Shown here: piece after piece, positions 17,939-26,819 of the stretch
Position numbering within the stretch: position 1 is the stretch's first letter
Layout: the number at the start of each line of letters is the position of its first letter
DNA from: Dyadobacter sp. CY347
GTDB lineage: Bacteria > Bacteroidota > Bacteroidia > Cytophagales > Spirosomataceae
DNA length: 64,000 nucleotides
Direction of reading: 5' to 3'
Assembly (NCBI RefSeq): GCF_021502655.1
Contig: NZ_JAKFFT010000004.1
Coordinates: 930,001-994,000 of the forward strand
The notes under the pieces: model-generated
Told to the model about the DNA's origin: nothing
Databases searched by the model: none
Seen by the model: the letters and a program-made list of their open reading frames with translations, nothing else
Position numbers and translations under genes: made by a program

Positions 17939-19318
17939 ATGAATCCTACCCGACGGAAATTTCTTAGCAACGTAACAGCAGCCTCCGCATTGTTAGCCAC
18001 CGAAAGCATTGCCAAGCCTTTCAACATTATCAAAGACCTTAAAAAGATCAGCCCCAATGATAAGATCCGTTTCGCAACGATCGGGATGGGAATCCAGGGC
18101 CATCAGGATACAAAAGCCGTATTAAGGGGCGCGCCCAATGCGGAGTTTGTTGCGGCGGCAGACTTGTATGATGGCAGGCTTACACGTGTGAAAGAGGTTT
18201 TCGGAAAAGATATTTTTACAACACGTGACCATCGTCAGATCCTTGAAAGAAAAGATATTGACGCCGTCCTGATCGTTACGCCCGACCACTGGCATGACCA
18301 CATTACCAAAGCATCGTTACAAGCCGGAAAACATGTTTATTGTGAAAAACCAATGGTGCATCACATTAACGAAGGGCTTTCTGTGATAGACGCCTGGAAA
18401 AAATCGGGAAAAACTATGCAGGTCGGCAGCCAGCGCATTAGTTCTGCCTCATTTAAAGAAGCGAAAAGGCTTTTTCAGGCAGGGGAAATTGGCGAGATCA
18501 ACTACGTAGAGTCTAACAATGACCGTTTTAACTCCATAGGCGCCTGGAATTACTCCATCCCGACAGATGCTTCACAGACAACATTGGATTGGGACCAGTT
18601 TCTGGGCGACGCGCCCAAAGTTCCGTTTGAGGCCAAGCGCTTTTTCCGATGGAGAAATTACCGGGATTATGGAACGGGCGTAGGAGGGGACCTTTTTGTG
18701 CATTTGATCACTGGTGTGCATTTCGTTACTAATTCGCTTGGTCCCGAGCGTATTATGTCGTCTGGTGAGCTCAGTTACTGGAAAGATGGCCGTGATGTGC
18801 CGGATGTGCTGGTTTCTATTCTGGATTACCCAAAAACAGACATTCACGCAAATTTTCAAATGGTGCTGCGCGTGAATTTTGCCAATGCAGGAGCAATCGC
18901 GAACAACACCCGCATCATCGGAACCGAAGGACAGATAGAATTTACTGAGAACAATCTGGTGTTAACCAAGAAAAAACTTCCCAAAGCGCCTGGATTTGGC
19001 GGGTATGATAGTTATAACACATTCTCGGAAAGTGAGCAGAAGGAATTTAAAAAGCAATATGACGCCCAATATCCCGAAGACACCCACAAGGCAGACCCGG
19101 TGAAGGAAGTGAAGTTCACAGCGCCGAAAGAGGACGATGCGCATGCCAACCACTTCGCCGATTTTTTTGATAATATTAAAAAGGGAAGCGTAGGGACAGT
19201 CGAAGATCCGATTTTCGGTTTCCGCGCCGCAGCGCCGGTTTTGGCTTGCAACGAAAGTTATTTTTCCAAAAAGATCATCAACTGGGATCCCGTTGCGATG
19301 AAGATTAAAAAGAAATAA
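17939..19318 (+). CDS. Exported Gfo/Idh/MocA family oxidoreductase, 459 aa
   Basis: NAD(P)-binding oxidoreductase acting on sugars or glycosides. I start at ATG 17939 (MNPTRRKFLSNVTAASALLA), a twin-arginine-type signal, so it would be folded with its nucleotide before export. The Rossmann entry is IRFATIGMGIQGHQD, followed by VLIVTPDHWHDH, the conserved CEKPMVHH (EKP) motif and the GGDLFVHLITG C-terminal-domain segment. The C-terminal domain is longer than in cytoplasmic relatives, as usual for exported ones. Together with the DUF1080 protein upstream it suggests a 3-keto-glycoside route. It is followed after 10 bases by an SDR gene. Confidence 0.92.
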   Translation: MNPTRRKFLSNVTAASALLATESIAKPFNIIKDLKKISPNDKIRFATIGMGIQGHQDTKAVLRGAPNAEFVAAADLYDGRLTRVKEVFGKDIFTTRDHRQILERKDIDAVLIVTPDHWHDHITKASLQAGKHVYCEKPMVHHINEGLSVIDAWKKSGKTMQVGSQRISSASFKEAKRLFQAGEIGEINYVESNNDRFNSIGAWNYSIPTDASQTTLDWDQFLGDAPKVPFEAKRFFRWRNYRDYGTGVGGDLFVHLITGVHFVTNSLGPERIMSSGELSYWKDGRDVPDVLVSILDYPKTDIHANFQMVLRVNFANAGAIANNTRIIGTEGQIEFTENNLVLTKKKLPKAPGFGGYDSYNTFSESEQKEFKKQYDAQYPEDTHKADPVKEVKFTAPKEDDAHANHFADFFDNIKKGSVGTVEDPIFGFRAAAPVLACNESYFSKKIINWDPVAMKIKKK

Positions 19319-19328
19319 ACGAAACTAA

Positions 19329-20753
19329 ATGAAAATCCTACTGACGGGTGCCACCGGATACATTGCACAGCGATTACTTCCGGTGTTACTGGAAGCAGGA
19401 CATGAGGTTTTTTGTTGCGTCAGGGATAAGCAGCGTTTCAATGCGCAGCAGTTTCCTGGCGCAACTGTTTTAGAAGTGGATTTTTTGCGTGAAGAAACGC
19501 TCGCTAACATCCCGGATAACATTGACGTCGCGTATTATCTGATCCACTCCATGTCCACGGGCGGCGGCGAGGATTTTGAAAAACTCGAAGAAACGACCGC
19601 GACGCATTTCAAGCAGAGGATTGAAAAAACGCATGCCCGGCAGGTCATTTACCTGAGCGGGATCATTAATGAAGAAGAGCTTTCCAAACATTTACTTTCG
19701 CGCAAAAACGTTGAGGAAATCCTCAAATCCGAACATTATGCATTAACCACATTGCGTGCAGGCATCATTGTCGGTTCGGGCAGCGCTTCTTTTGAAATAA
19801 TTCGGGATTTGGTTGAAAAACTGCCGGTTATGATCACGCCCCGCTGGCTGCATACGCAATGCCAGCCCATAGCCATCCGAAATGTCGTCGATTTTTTGAC
19901 CGGCACATTGCTGTTAGAAGAAACCTACGGCAAAAGTTTCGATATAGGCGGGCCAGACATTTTGACCTACAAACAAATGCTGCTGAAATTCGCAGAAGTC
20001 CGTGGCTTGAAACGGCGCATCCTGGTTGTGCCGGTAATGACGCCGAAATTGTCCTCCTACTGGCTTTATTTCGTCACTTCCACATCCTATTCACTGGCTA
20101 AAAACCTGGTGCACAGCATGAAGGTGAAGGTTGTATGCAGGCCAAATGATCTGGCAGAAAGGCTTCATATTGAATTGCTGGGTTATGAAAAAGCGATCAG
20201 TCTGGCTTTTGATAAAATAGAGCAGAACCAGGTTTTATCCAGCTGGACAGGCGCTCAAAGCAGTGCCGCATTGTCAAAAGGGATTTCCAATTATATGCAG
20301 GTGCCTACCAATGGTTGTTTTATTGACAAAAGAGAGCTCAAAATTGACGATCCCGAATATGTGCTCAAAAGGATCTGGTCCATTGGCGGAAAAACCGGCT
20401 GGTACTACGGAACCTGGCTTTGGGAAATACGAGGCTTCCTGGACAAGGTAACCGGCGGGGTAGGGCTGCGGCGCGGGAGGAGGCATCCCGAACAAATCTA
20501 TCCGGGTGACCCGCTCGATTTCTGGCGTGTGCTGCTGGCCAATAAAGAAGAAAAGAGACTTTTGCTGTATGCAGAAATGAAACTTCCCGGCGAAGCCTGG
20601 CTGGAATTCTGCCTCGATGAAAACAATGTTTTGAAACAAACGGCCACATTTCGCCCGCTTGGCTTGGCGGGAAGGTTATACTGGTACTCGGTGCTTCCTT
20701 TTCATGCATTCATTTTTAAAGGAATGATTACCAACATTGCGGGTAAAGTGTGA
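19329..20753 (+). CDS. SDR/NAD(P)-binding protein with C-terminal DUF2867, 474 aa
   Basis: Residues 1-300 are an extended/atypical SDR Rossmann domain (MKILLTGATGYIAQRLLPVL, YYLIHSMSTGG, VIYLSGIINE, YALTTLRAGIIVG). Residues about 320-474 are a DUF2867 domain (WSIGGKTGWYYGTWLWEIRG, GDPLDFWRVL, LPGEAWLEF, RPLGLAGRLYWYSVLPFHAF). The two-domain architecture is common in Bacteroidota and Actinobacteria, often annotated as an NmrA-like or epimerase protein of unknown substrate. No signal peptide. Only 10 bases separate it from the upstream oxidoreductase, suggesting co-transcription. The DUF2867 part is related to lipid-binding START-like proteins, so a hydrophobic ligand is possible. Confidence 0.9.
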   Translation: MKILLTGATGYIAQRLLPVLLEAGHEVFCCVRDKQRFNAQQFPGATVLEVDFLREETLANIPDNIDVAYYLIHSMSTGGGEDFEKLEETTATHFKQRIEKTHARQVIYLSGIINEEELSKHLLSRKNVEEILKSEHYALTTLRAGIIVGSGSASFEIIRDLVEKLPVMITPRWLHTQCQPIAIRNVVDFLTGTLLLEETYGKSFDIGGPDILTYKQMLLKFAEVRGLKRRILVVPVMTPKLSSYWLYFVTSTSYSLAKNLVHSMKVKVVCRPNDLAERLHIELLGYEKAISLAFDKIEQNQVLSSWTGAQSSAALSKGISNYMQVPTNGCFIDKRELKIDDPEYVLKRIWSIGGKTGWYYGTWLWEIRGFLDKVTGGVGLRRGRRHPEQIYPGDPLDFWRVLLANKEEKRLLLYAEMKLPGEAWLEFCLDENNVLKQTATFRPLGLAGRLYWYSVLPFHAFIFKGMITNIAGKV

Positions 20754-20807
20754 TGCGCGGTTACTTTTTATTCCGAAGGATTTTCTAACCCCAATCAACA
20801 CGACTTT

Positions 20808-21674
20808 ATGCGACAGATTTACGCTGCTTGTCTGCTGGCTATGCTGGCGGTTTCCGCTTTTGCCCAAACTGGTAAGGTGATGGATAATTTATCGGTGCCC
20901 AGTAAACTTCTGAAATCCGAAAGAAAATACGCGATCTATCTTCCGCCCGATTATGCGACCTCAGAAAGAAGCTATCCCGTGCTTTACCTGCTGCACGGTG
21001 CAGGCGACGATCATACAGGCTGGGTGCAATTTGGCGAAGTCCTCAACATTACCGATAAAGCCATCCGCGAAGGCACAGCAACACCCATGATCATCGTCAT
21101 GCCCGATGCGGACACGGGCCGGAGAGGTTATTTTAATGATGTGAAGGGTGACTGGAATTATGAAGATTTCTTTTTTCAGGAACTGATGCCGCATGTGGAG
21201 AAGAAGTTCAGGATCAAGGCCAACAAGAAATTCAGGGCTATATCCGGACTTTCGATGGGAGGAGGAGGCACTTTCATGTATGCGTTGCACCATCCCGAAC
21301 TCTTTTCATCGGCCTGCCCATTGAGCGCAGCAGCCGGCCCGATCACGGTGGAGGACGCGAAAAAGAATTTACAGCGCAACAACGCCAATCCGGACATTCA
21401 GGATTCAACGGTGACCAATTATTACAACCGCCACAGTGCGCTGGCGTTGATTGATAAAATCAAAGATGATCAGAAAAAAGCCATCCGCTGGTACATTGAC
21501 TGCGGGGATGACGACTTCCTTTTCGAAGGCAACAGCCTGGTGCACATTGCCATGAAGAAAAAGGAAATCCCGCACGAGTTCCGCATCCGCGACGGCGCAC
21601 ACAACTGGACTTACTGGCGCGAATCGCTGCCCAAGGTGCTCGAATTCGTCTCGCAGGCGTTCCATCAATATTAA
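20808..21674 (+). CDS. Secreted esterase (alpha/beta hydrolase, esterase D/FrsA type), 288 aa
   Basis: Exported carboxyl esterase of the putative esterase family that includes feruloyl and acetyl-xylan esterases. Residues 1-19 are a signal peptide (cleavage after AFA). The fold is marked by YAIYLPPDYA, YPVLYLLHGAGDDHTGW (oxyanion region), the nucleophile elbow SGLSMGGGGT (Ser149), a YIDCGDDDFL strand with the acidic residue, and RDGAHNWTYW with the catalytic His near residue 270. The triad is complete. It lies 54 bases after the SDR-DUF2867 gene and 6 bases before the next SDR gene. A role in removing ester decorations from plant polysaccharide is inferred. Confidence 0.9.
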   Translation: MRQIYAACLLAMLAVSAFAQTGKVMDNLSVPSKLLKSERKYAIYLPPDYATSERSYPVLYLLHGAGDDHTGWVQFGEVLNITDKAIREGTATPMIIVMPDADTGRRGYFNDVKGDWNYEDFFFQELMPHVEKKFRIKANKKFRAISGLSMGGGGTFMYALHHPELFSSACPLSAAAGPITVEDAKKNLQRNNANPDIQDSTVTNYYNRHSALALIDKIKDDQKKAIRWYIDCGDDDFLFEGNSLVHIAMKKKEIPHEFRIRDGAHNWTYWRESLPKVLEFVSQAFHQY

Positions 21675-21680
21675 CTTTCT

Positions 21681-22463
21681 ATGTCTGTCGCGAATTTACC
21701 GGGAATAAAGCTTTTTGATCTGACGGGAAAAGTGGCCGTCATCACCGGCGGGTCCAAAGGCCTCGGGCTTGCTATGGCGGCCGGGCTGGCTTCCGCCGGA
21801 GCGGACATTGTGCTAGTAAACCGCAATGCTTCCGACGGAGAGAAAAGCGCAGAAGAGCTGCGTCCATTCGGAACGAGGATCCATTCTTTCGCAGCAGACA
21901 TTACCAGCCTCGAACAGACCGAGGCAATGGTGAAATTCGTGGTGGAAACTTTTGGCAAAATTGACATTCTGATCAACAGTGCGGGCATCAATATACGCGG
22001 GCCGATCGACGAGCTGTCGCCTGCGGATTTTAATCAGGTTATGGATGTGAATGTGAATGGCACGTGGCTTGCGTCGCGTGCCGTTACGCCTGTCATGAAG
22101 CGGCAGAGAAGTGGTAAGATCATTAACCTCGCCAGCACGCTCGGGCTCGTCGGCCTTGCCAACCGGACGCCTTACACAGCCAGCAAAGGTGCAGTCGTGC
22201 AAATGACGCGCGCATTGGCTATGGAGCTTGCCCCGTTCAATATCAATGTGAACGCAATTTGTCCCGGCCCGTTCCTCACCGAAATGAACATCCCTATCGC
22301 CGACAGCGACGAAGCCCGCAACATCATTATCGGCGCCACCGCCTTGCAACGCTGGGGCAATCTCCCCGAGATCCAAGGCGCCGCCATATTCCTATCCAGC
22401 GAAGCCGCAAATTACATGGTAGGGTCGATAGTAACCGTCGACGGCGGCTGGACGGCACATTGA
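21681..22463 (+). CDS. Short-chain dehydrogenase/reductase (gluconate 5-dehydrogenase-like), 260 aa
   Basis: Classical SDR with all family motifs: cofactor loop TGGSKGLG (residues about 19-26), NSAGIN, the structural and catalytic IINLAST serine strand, the YTASK Tyr-Lys pair, and ICPGPFLTEMN. The C-terminal GSIVTVDGGWTAH ending is typical of 3-oxoacyl-ACP reductase or gluconate 5-dehydrogenase relatives. Cytoplasmic, with no signal peptide. It starts 6 bases after the esterase stop, so they are probably translated from one message. Substrate not predictable; sugar acid or polyol oxidation is the best guess from context. Confidence 0.9.
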   Translation: MSVANLPGIKLFDLTGKVAVITGGSKGLGLAMAAGLASAGADIVLVNRNASDGEKSAEELRPFGTRIHSFAADITSLEQTEAMVKFVVETFGKIDILINSAGINIRGPIDELSPADFNQVMDVNVNGTWLASRAVTPVMKRQRSGKIINLASTLGLVGLANRTPYTASKGAVVQMTRALAMELAPFNINVNAICPGPFLTEMNIPIADSDEARNIIIGATALQRWGNLPEIQGAAIFLSSEAANYMVGSIVTVDGGWTAH

Positions 22464-22468
22464 GTTTA

Positions 22469-22497
22469 AATGAGTGAATGAGTGAATGAGTGAATGA
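22469..22497. repeat. Short tandem repeat (GAGTGAAT units)
   Basis: Just after the SDR stop, the 8-base unit GAGTGAAT (or AATGAGTG) is repeated about three times (TGAGTGAATGAGTGAATGAG...). A microsatellite-like array in non-coding DNA; no function visible. Confidence 0.75.
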
Positions 22498-22673
22498 CTA
22501 AACCGGTTGCCGCTTGATCTGCGTGTTAGATATTCGTTTTGAATCTTCCGATTAGATCTTTATAGGAATAGGAGATCTTAAGCGCTGTGATGATTGGGAT
22601 TGCCAATGCATTAAAGTATTTGTCCATGCAGGATGGGTGCGTGTGTGTTATCTTGAAAAAGTTACAACGATAA

Positions 22674-22859
22674 TTAATTCGCGGATTTATTCTTTAATGA
22701 ACTTTCCTTTTTATCGTAGTAAAAACCCGCTGCTGCTCCAATGACAACGCCAATGAACGCGCCGACGGGGCCTCCGACAACGCCCAAAAAAAGGCCGCAA
22801 GCAATTCCTCCGTTGAGCGGCGTATTAAGTGATTGGATACCTTCTGCTTCGTTCTTCAT
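22674..22859 (-). CDS. Glycine-zipper membrane mini-protein, 61 aa
   Basis: Small protein whose centre (residues about 19-48) is an uninterrupted Gly/Ala/Val-rich hydrophobic stretch, GGIACGLFLGVVGGPVGAFI and onward, ending in a charged tail (YYDKKESSLKNKSAN). I choose ATG 22857-22859 (MKNEAEGIQSLNTPLNGG); a longer frame upstream looks spurious. The Leu-Asn-Gly-Gly junction before the hydrophobic core resembles a double-glycine leader as in class II bacteriocins, but no peptidase-ABC transporter or immunity gene is nearby. A plain glycine-zipper membrane protein is equally likely. Isolated between an SDR gene and the SusC gene. Confidence 0.6.
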   Translation of the reverse strand: MKNEAEGIQSLNTPLNGGIACGLFLGVVGGPVGAFIGVVIGAAAGFYYDKKESSLKNKSAN

Positions 22860-23555
22860 AAGATTGCTTTTGTTAAGTGTGATGAATTGGTCGAATCTTT
22901 TTCTATTTCTATGCTGCAAATTTAAAATCCCACTATCAAACAACCTATCAGTACTCCTTATAACGTGATGTAAATATTTTATTTAAAAACATAATAAAAA
23001 CAATTCGCTTGTAGTTATATCACCTATGGAGCGAGGTGTTTTATTTGCTCTTTTCTTTTTGCAGCGTTGCGCTGACGGATTGCTTGGAATTAGTGTCGGA
23101 AGGGTTTAGTGAAGGCATCATCATAATCAATTTTTGTAACAATTTATGGAATAATCAGCATTTAAGTGTCGATATGACACGGTTATGGGATATACGTTTA
23201 GTAACCTATGGTTATTTTCGAAGAAAACATAGTCAGAAAGCAGGAATGCTTGTTTATGTGAATAATATCATATCTTTTTGTACTCCCGGTTACAATATGC
23301 CGGCTCCGCAACGACGGAAAAAGTAAGCAGCGCAAGTGTCGCTTTTGCTTCAACCCCCTCTAAATTTTGCTGATTGTGTTCTGCGTAAAACAGCGTTCGC
23401 AGAGGAAAAAAATATGACTGATCTTTTAATTGAAATAATTGTGTAAAAAAGACACACAAATCGCTGAGACGACGCCCGAAAATGCCATTTATATAAGGAC
23501 TAAGATTTTGCATTGTTTAACTATTTTTTAACTATCTACTATTTCTACTCTACTT
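22860..23555. other. Intergenic region upstream of the SusC gene
   Basis: Nearly 700 AT-rich bases without a convincing gene. An open frame of 96 codons at 23036-23326 has no ribosome-binding site and an unnatural composition. No clear TAnnTTTG promoter box could be placed before the SusC ATG, though the stretch presumably holds its regulatory region. No hairpin or repeat of note. Confidence 0.5.
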
Positions 23556-26500
23556 ATGGGGATTTCTAAACCTGAAAAAGGCCGGAGCCTAAGCCGGTAC
23601 TTTTTTTCCCTTTTACTGACGTTCACCGTCACGGCCGCTGCATTTGCTCAGGATGTTACGGTAAAGGGAAAAGTCAATGATGAGCAGTCGCAGGGGCTTC
23701 CCGGCGTTAGCGTTGTGGTAAAAGGTACATCTACGGGTACCGTCACAGATTTAGAAGGAAATTACACGGTGAATGCTCCCGGAACCGCAACATTGGTATT
23801 TTCCTTTATCGGTTATATTACGCAGGAGATTCCGTTGGGCAACAAAACCAGCCTGGACGTGAAATTGCTTACGGATACAAAAGCACTCGAAGAAGTGGTG
23901 GTCGTAGGTTATGGAACAGCGAAAAAGGCGACATTAACAGGTTCTGTGACAGCGGTTAAGGGTGGCGAATTGGCGAAAGCGCCGGCAACCAACCTTTCCA
24001 ACACATTGAGCGGACGTCTGCCGGGTGTATCTGCTGTACAAGGCAGCGGTGAGCCGGGTTACGATGGTTCTGCGATCCGTATCCGTGGTACTAACTCACT
24101 GGGTAACAGCAATGCATTGATCGTTGTGGATGGTGTTCCTAACCGGAGTGGTGGTTTGGACCGTCTGAATCCTGCCGACATTGAGAGCGTATCCGTATTG
24201 AAAGATGCGGCTGCTGCGATCTACGGTTCACGTGCGGGTAACGGGGTTATTTTGATTACGACTAAGAGAGGTAAGACCGGAAAACCTCAGTTATCTTATG
24301 ACTTTAACATGGGTATGGGTCAGCCGACACGTACGCCAACGATGTCAAATGCAACGCAATACGCTACAATCCGTAACGAATTGCAGATTTATGATAACCT
24401 TCAGGTAGGTGAGTGGGCAGGTGCACTGCAAGGTTTCAATACCAATGGTGCCTATACCAGAAAAGACAATGGCAATGTGCTGAACGCGGTATTTACGCCG
24501 GATGATATCCAGAAATTTACAGACGGTTCAGATCCTTTGATCCACCCGAACACAGACTGGTATGGCAGCGTGATCCGTAAATGGTCGCCGCAGCAACGCC
24601 ATAACTTGCAGCTGACAGGTGGTAGCGAGAACATTAAATATCTTGCATCGCTTGGGCATATTAACCAAGAAGGTAACTATGTGAATTCTGCAACGGGTTA
24701 CAAGCAATATGATATGCGTATCAATCTGGATACAAAAATCAATAAGTATGTAAGTGCAAACCTGGGCTTGACGCTTCGTGAAGAGTTCCGTCGTTTCCCG
24801 AATGGCGGTGGCGCGGGTGACATTTTCCGTATGTTGATGCGTGGTAAACCAACTGAAATTGCGATCTGGCCAGATGGAAGACCTGGTCCTGATATTGAAA
24901 ATGGCCAGAACCCTGCGGTTATTACAACCAACACAACGGGTTACAACCACGACAAACGCGACTACATTCAAACAAACGGTTCCCTAGAAATCCTTATTCC
25001 CGGGGTTGAAGGTTTGAAAGTGAATGCAATGGCAGCGATTGATAAGCAGATCCGCCGTCAGAAGTCGTTCCAGAAACCATGGACGCTTTATTTTTGGGAT
25101 AAAAAAACCTACGAAGCGGATGGAACTTCTCCATTCCTGACTGGAACGGTTCGCTCGACATTCAGTGATCCGCGTTTGACTGAAACTTCTTCGCAGGAAT
25201 TGTCTATTCAGCTCACAGGTCAGGTTTCTTACGAGAAGTCGTTTGGCTCGCATAACTTCAATGTAATGGCTGGTATCCAGCGCGAGAAAGTGGATGCGGA
25301 TGGATTTTTTGCTTACCGTCGCTACTTTATCTCACCGGTTGTAGATCAGCTTTTCGCAGGTGGAACGCCTGAGCAGAACATTGGTAACTCAGGTTCTACA
25401 ACGGCTAACGGGATAACTTATAACAATACAGATTTGTTTAACAGAGCTCGTCTGAGCTACTTCGGTAGAGCCGGTTATAACTTCAAAGAGAAATATCTTG
25501 CTGAATTTCTTTGGCGCGTCGATGGTTCTTACGTATTCCCGCAGGACGGCCGTTTTGGTTTCTTCCCAGGAATTTCGGCAGGTTGGAGAATTTCGGAGGA
25601 GGATTTCTGGAAGGGAAATATCAACTTCCTGAACAATGTTAAAATCCGTGGTTCATGGGGACAAATGGGTGCTGAACCGTATTTGGTTGGAACAGAAATC
25701 CTTGCTGAATATCAGTATTTGTCAACAATGGGTTTTGGTTCTTACGTGATCAATGATCAGGTTGCTAAAACGCTTCTTGAATCACGTGTGGCTAACAAGG
25801 CATTTACATGGGAGGTTGCCAACAACATGAACTTCGGTATCGAGGGAACATTGTTCCGCGATAAAGTTGCTTTCGAATTTGATTATTTTGTAAACAACCG
25901 TTCTAATATCCTGATCCCGAAAACAGGTTCTACACCTTCCAGTGCTGGTATTGACGGAAAACTGCCGCCTCAAAACCTGGGCAAGCTGCAAAACAAAGGA
26001 TGGGAATTCAAAGTGAGCTACGACGGCAGCGCGGACGACTTTACCTACTCTGTAAGCGTGAATGGTGGTTATGCGAAGAACCAGATCAAATTCTGGGACG
26101 AAACGCCGGGCGCGCCAACTTACCAGCAGACAACGGGAATGCCATATAATTCATTCCTGGCGTATCAGTACGATGGAGTGTTCCGCGATCAGGGCGAAGT
26201 TGATTCGAACCCGTTGGATTACAGTGGTATTACAGGAACGATCCGTCCAGGTGACATGAAGTTTAAGGATATCAATGGAGATAAAAGAATCACCGCTGAT
26301 GATAAAGTACGATCTGAGAAAACAAACCGTCCGCAATTTACCGGCGGTGCGTCGATCAACCTGGGTTACAAAGCATTTGACCTTTCGATCCTGTTCCAGG
26401 GAGCACTAGGCGGGTTGCAATACATTGGACAGACTGAATCCGGGGACATTGGAAATTATCTGCAATATGCATATGATAACCGCTGGACCATTGACAATCC

Positions 26501-26810
26501 AAGCTCAACTGAGCCAAGACTTGCGAACAGAAACAACACTTATTATACCAACTTCGACAATGCCGGCGCGAATACTTACTTCCTGAGAAGCAACAATTAT
26601 CTGCGTGTGAAAAACATTGAGCTTGGTTATAACCTGCCTTCGGAAATCGGAAGCAAAGTTGGTTTGGGTAATCTGAGGTTGTATGTAAATGGACTTAACC
26701 TGTTCACATTCGATAAGATCAAAATCTGGGATCCGGAATCGACGAGCTCAAACGGACAATATTATCCGCAATCGCGAGTACTTAATGCAGGTGTACGTGT
26801 AACTTTTTAA
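23556..26810 (+). CDS. SusC/RagA-type TonB-linked outer-membrane transporter, 1084 aa
   Basis: Outer-membrane channel that imports glycans or other oligomers bound by its SusD lipoprotein, powered by TonB-ExbBD. Residues 1-31 are a signal peptide. Residues about 33-110 are the carboxypeptidase-regulatory-like beta domain (VTVKGKVNDEQSQGLPGVSV, LVFSFIGYITQEIPLG). EEVVVVGYGTAKKATLTGSV is the family's TonB-box-like signature. The plug domain (about 125-235) contains IRIRGTNSLGNSNALIVVDG and AAAIYGSRAGNGVILITTKRG. The remainder is a 22-strand barrel ending with an aromatic residue (RVTF). Length fits the family. SusD follows 9 bases later. No sigma/anti-sigma or hybrid two-component regulator sits next to it. 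Confidence 0.97.
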   Translation: MGISKPEKGRSLSRYFFSLLLTFTVTAAAFAQDVTVKGKVNDEQSQGLPGVSVVVKGTSTGTVTDLEGNYTVNAPGTATLVFSFIGYITQEIPLGNKTSLDVKLLTDTKALEEVVVVGYGTAKKATLTGSVTAVKGGELAKAPATNLSNTLSGRLPGVSAVQGSGEPGYDGSAIRIRGTNSLGNSNALIVVDGVPNRSGGLDRLNPADIESVSVLKDAAAAIYGSRAGNGVILITTKRGKTGKPQLSYDFNMGMGQPTRTPTMSNATQYATIRNELQIYDNLQVGEWAGALQGFNTNGAYTRKDNGNVLNAVFTPDDIQKFTDGSDPLIHPNTDWYGSVIRKWSPQQRHNLQLTGGSENIKYLASLGHINQEGNYVNSATGYKQYDMRINLDTKINKYVSANLGLTLREEFRRFPNGGGAGDIFRMLMRGKPTEIAIWPDGRPGPDIENGQNPAVITTNTTGYNHDKRDYIQTNGSLEILIPGVEGLKVNAMAAIDKQIRRQKSFQKPWTLYFWDKKTYEADGTSPFLTGTVRSTFSDPRLTETSSQELSIQLTGQVSYEKSFGSHNFNVMAGIQREKVDADGFFAYRRYFISPVVDQLFAGGTPEQNIGNSGSTTANGITYNNTDLFNRARLSYFGRAGYNFKEKYLAEFLWRVDGSYVFPQDGRFGFFPGISAGWRISEEDFWKGNINFLNNVKIRGSWGQMGAEPYLVGTEILAEYQYLSTMGFGSYVINDQVAKTLLESRVANKAFTWEVANNMNFGIEGTLFRDKVAFEFDYFVNNRSNILIPKTGSTPSSAGIDGKLPPQNLGKLQNKGWEFKVSYDGSADDFTYSVSVNGGYAKNQIKFWDETPGAPTYQQTTGMPYNSFLAYQYDGVFRDQGEVDSNPLDYSGITGTIRPGDMKFKDINGDKRITADDKVRSEKTNRPQFTGGASINLGYKAFDLSILFQGALGGLQYIGQTESGDIGNYLQYAYDNRWTIDNPSSTEPRLANRNNTYYTNFDNAGANTYFLRSNNYLRVKNIELGYNLPSEIGSKVGLGNLRLYVNGLNLFTFDKIKIWDPESTSSNGQYYPQSRVLNAGVRVTF

Positions 26811-26819
26811 GAATTAGAA

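Noticed and set aside
23036..23326. 96-codon open frame upstream of the SusC gene
   Set aside because: No ribosome-binding site, odd composition (mixed Cys/Phe/Asn-rich, no family pattern) and located in AT-rich regulatory DNA.
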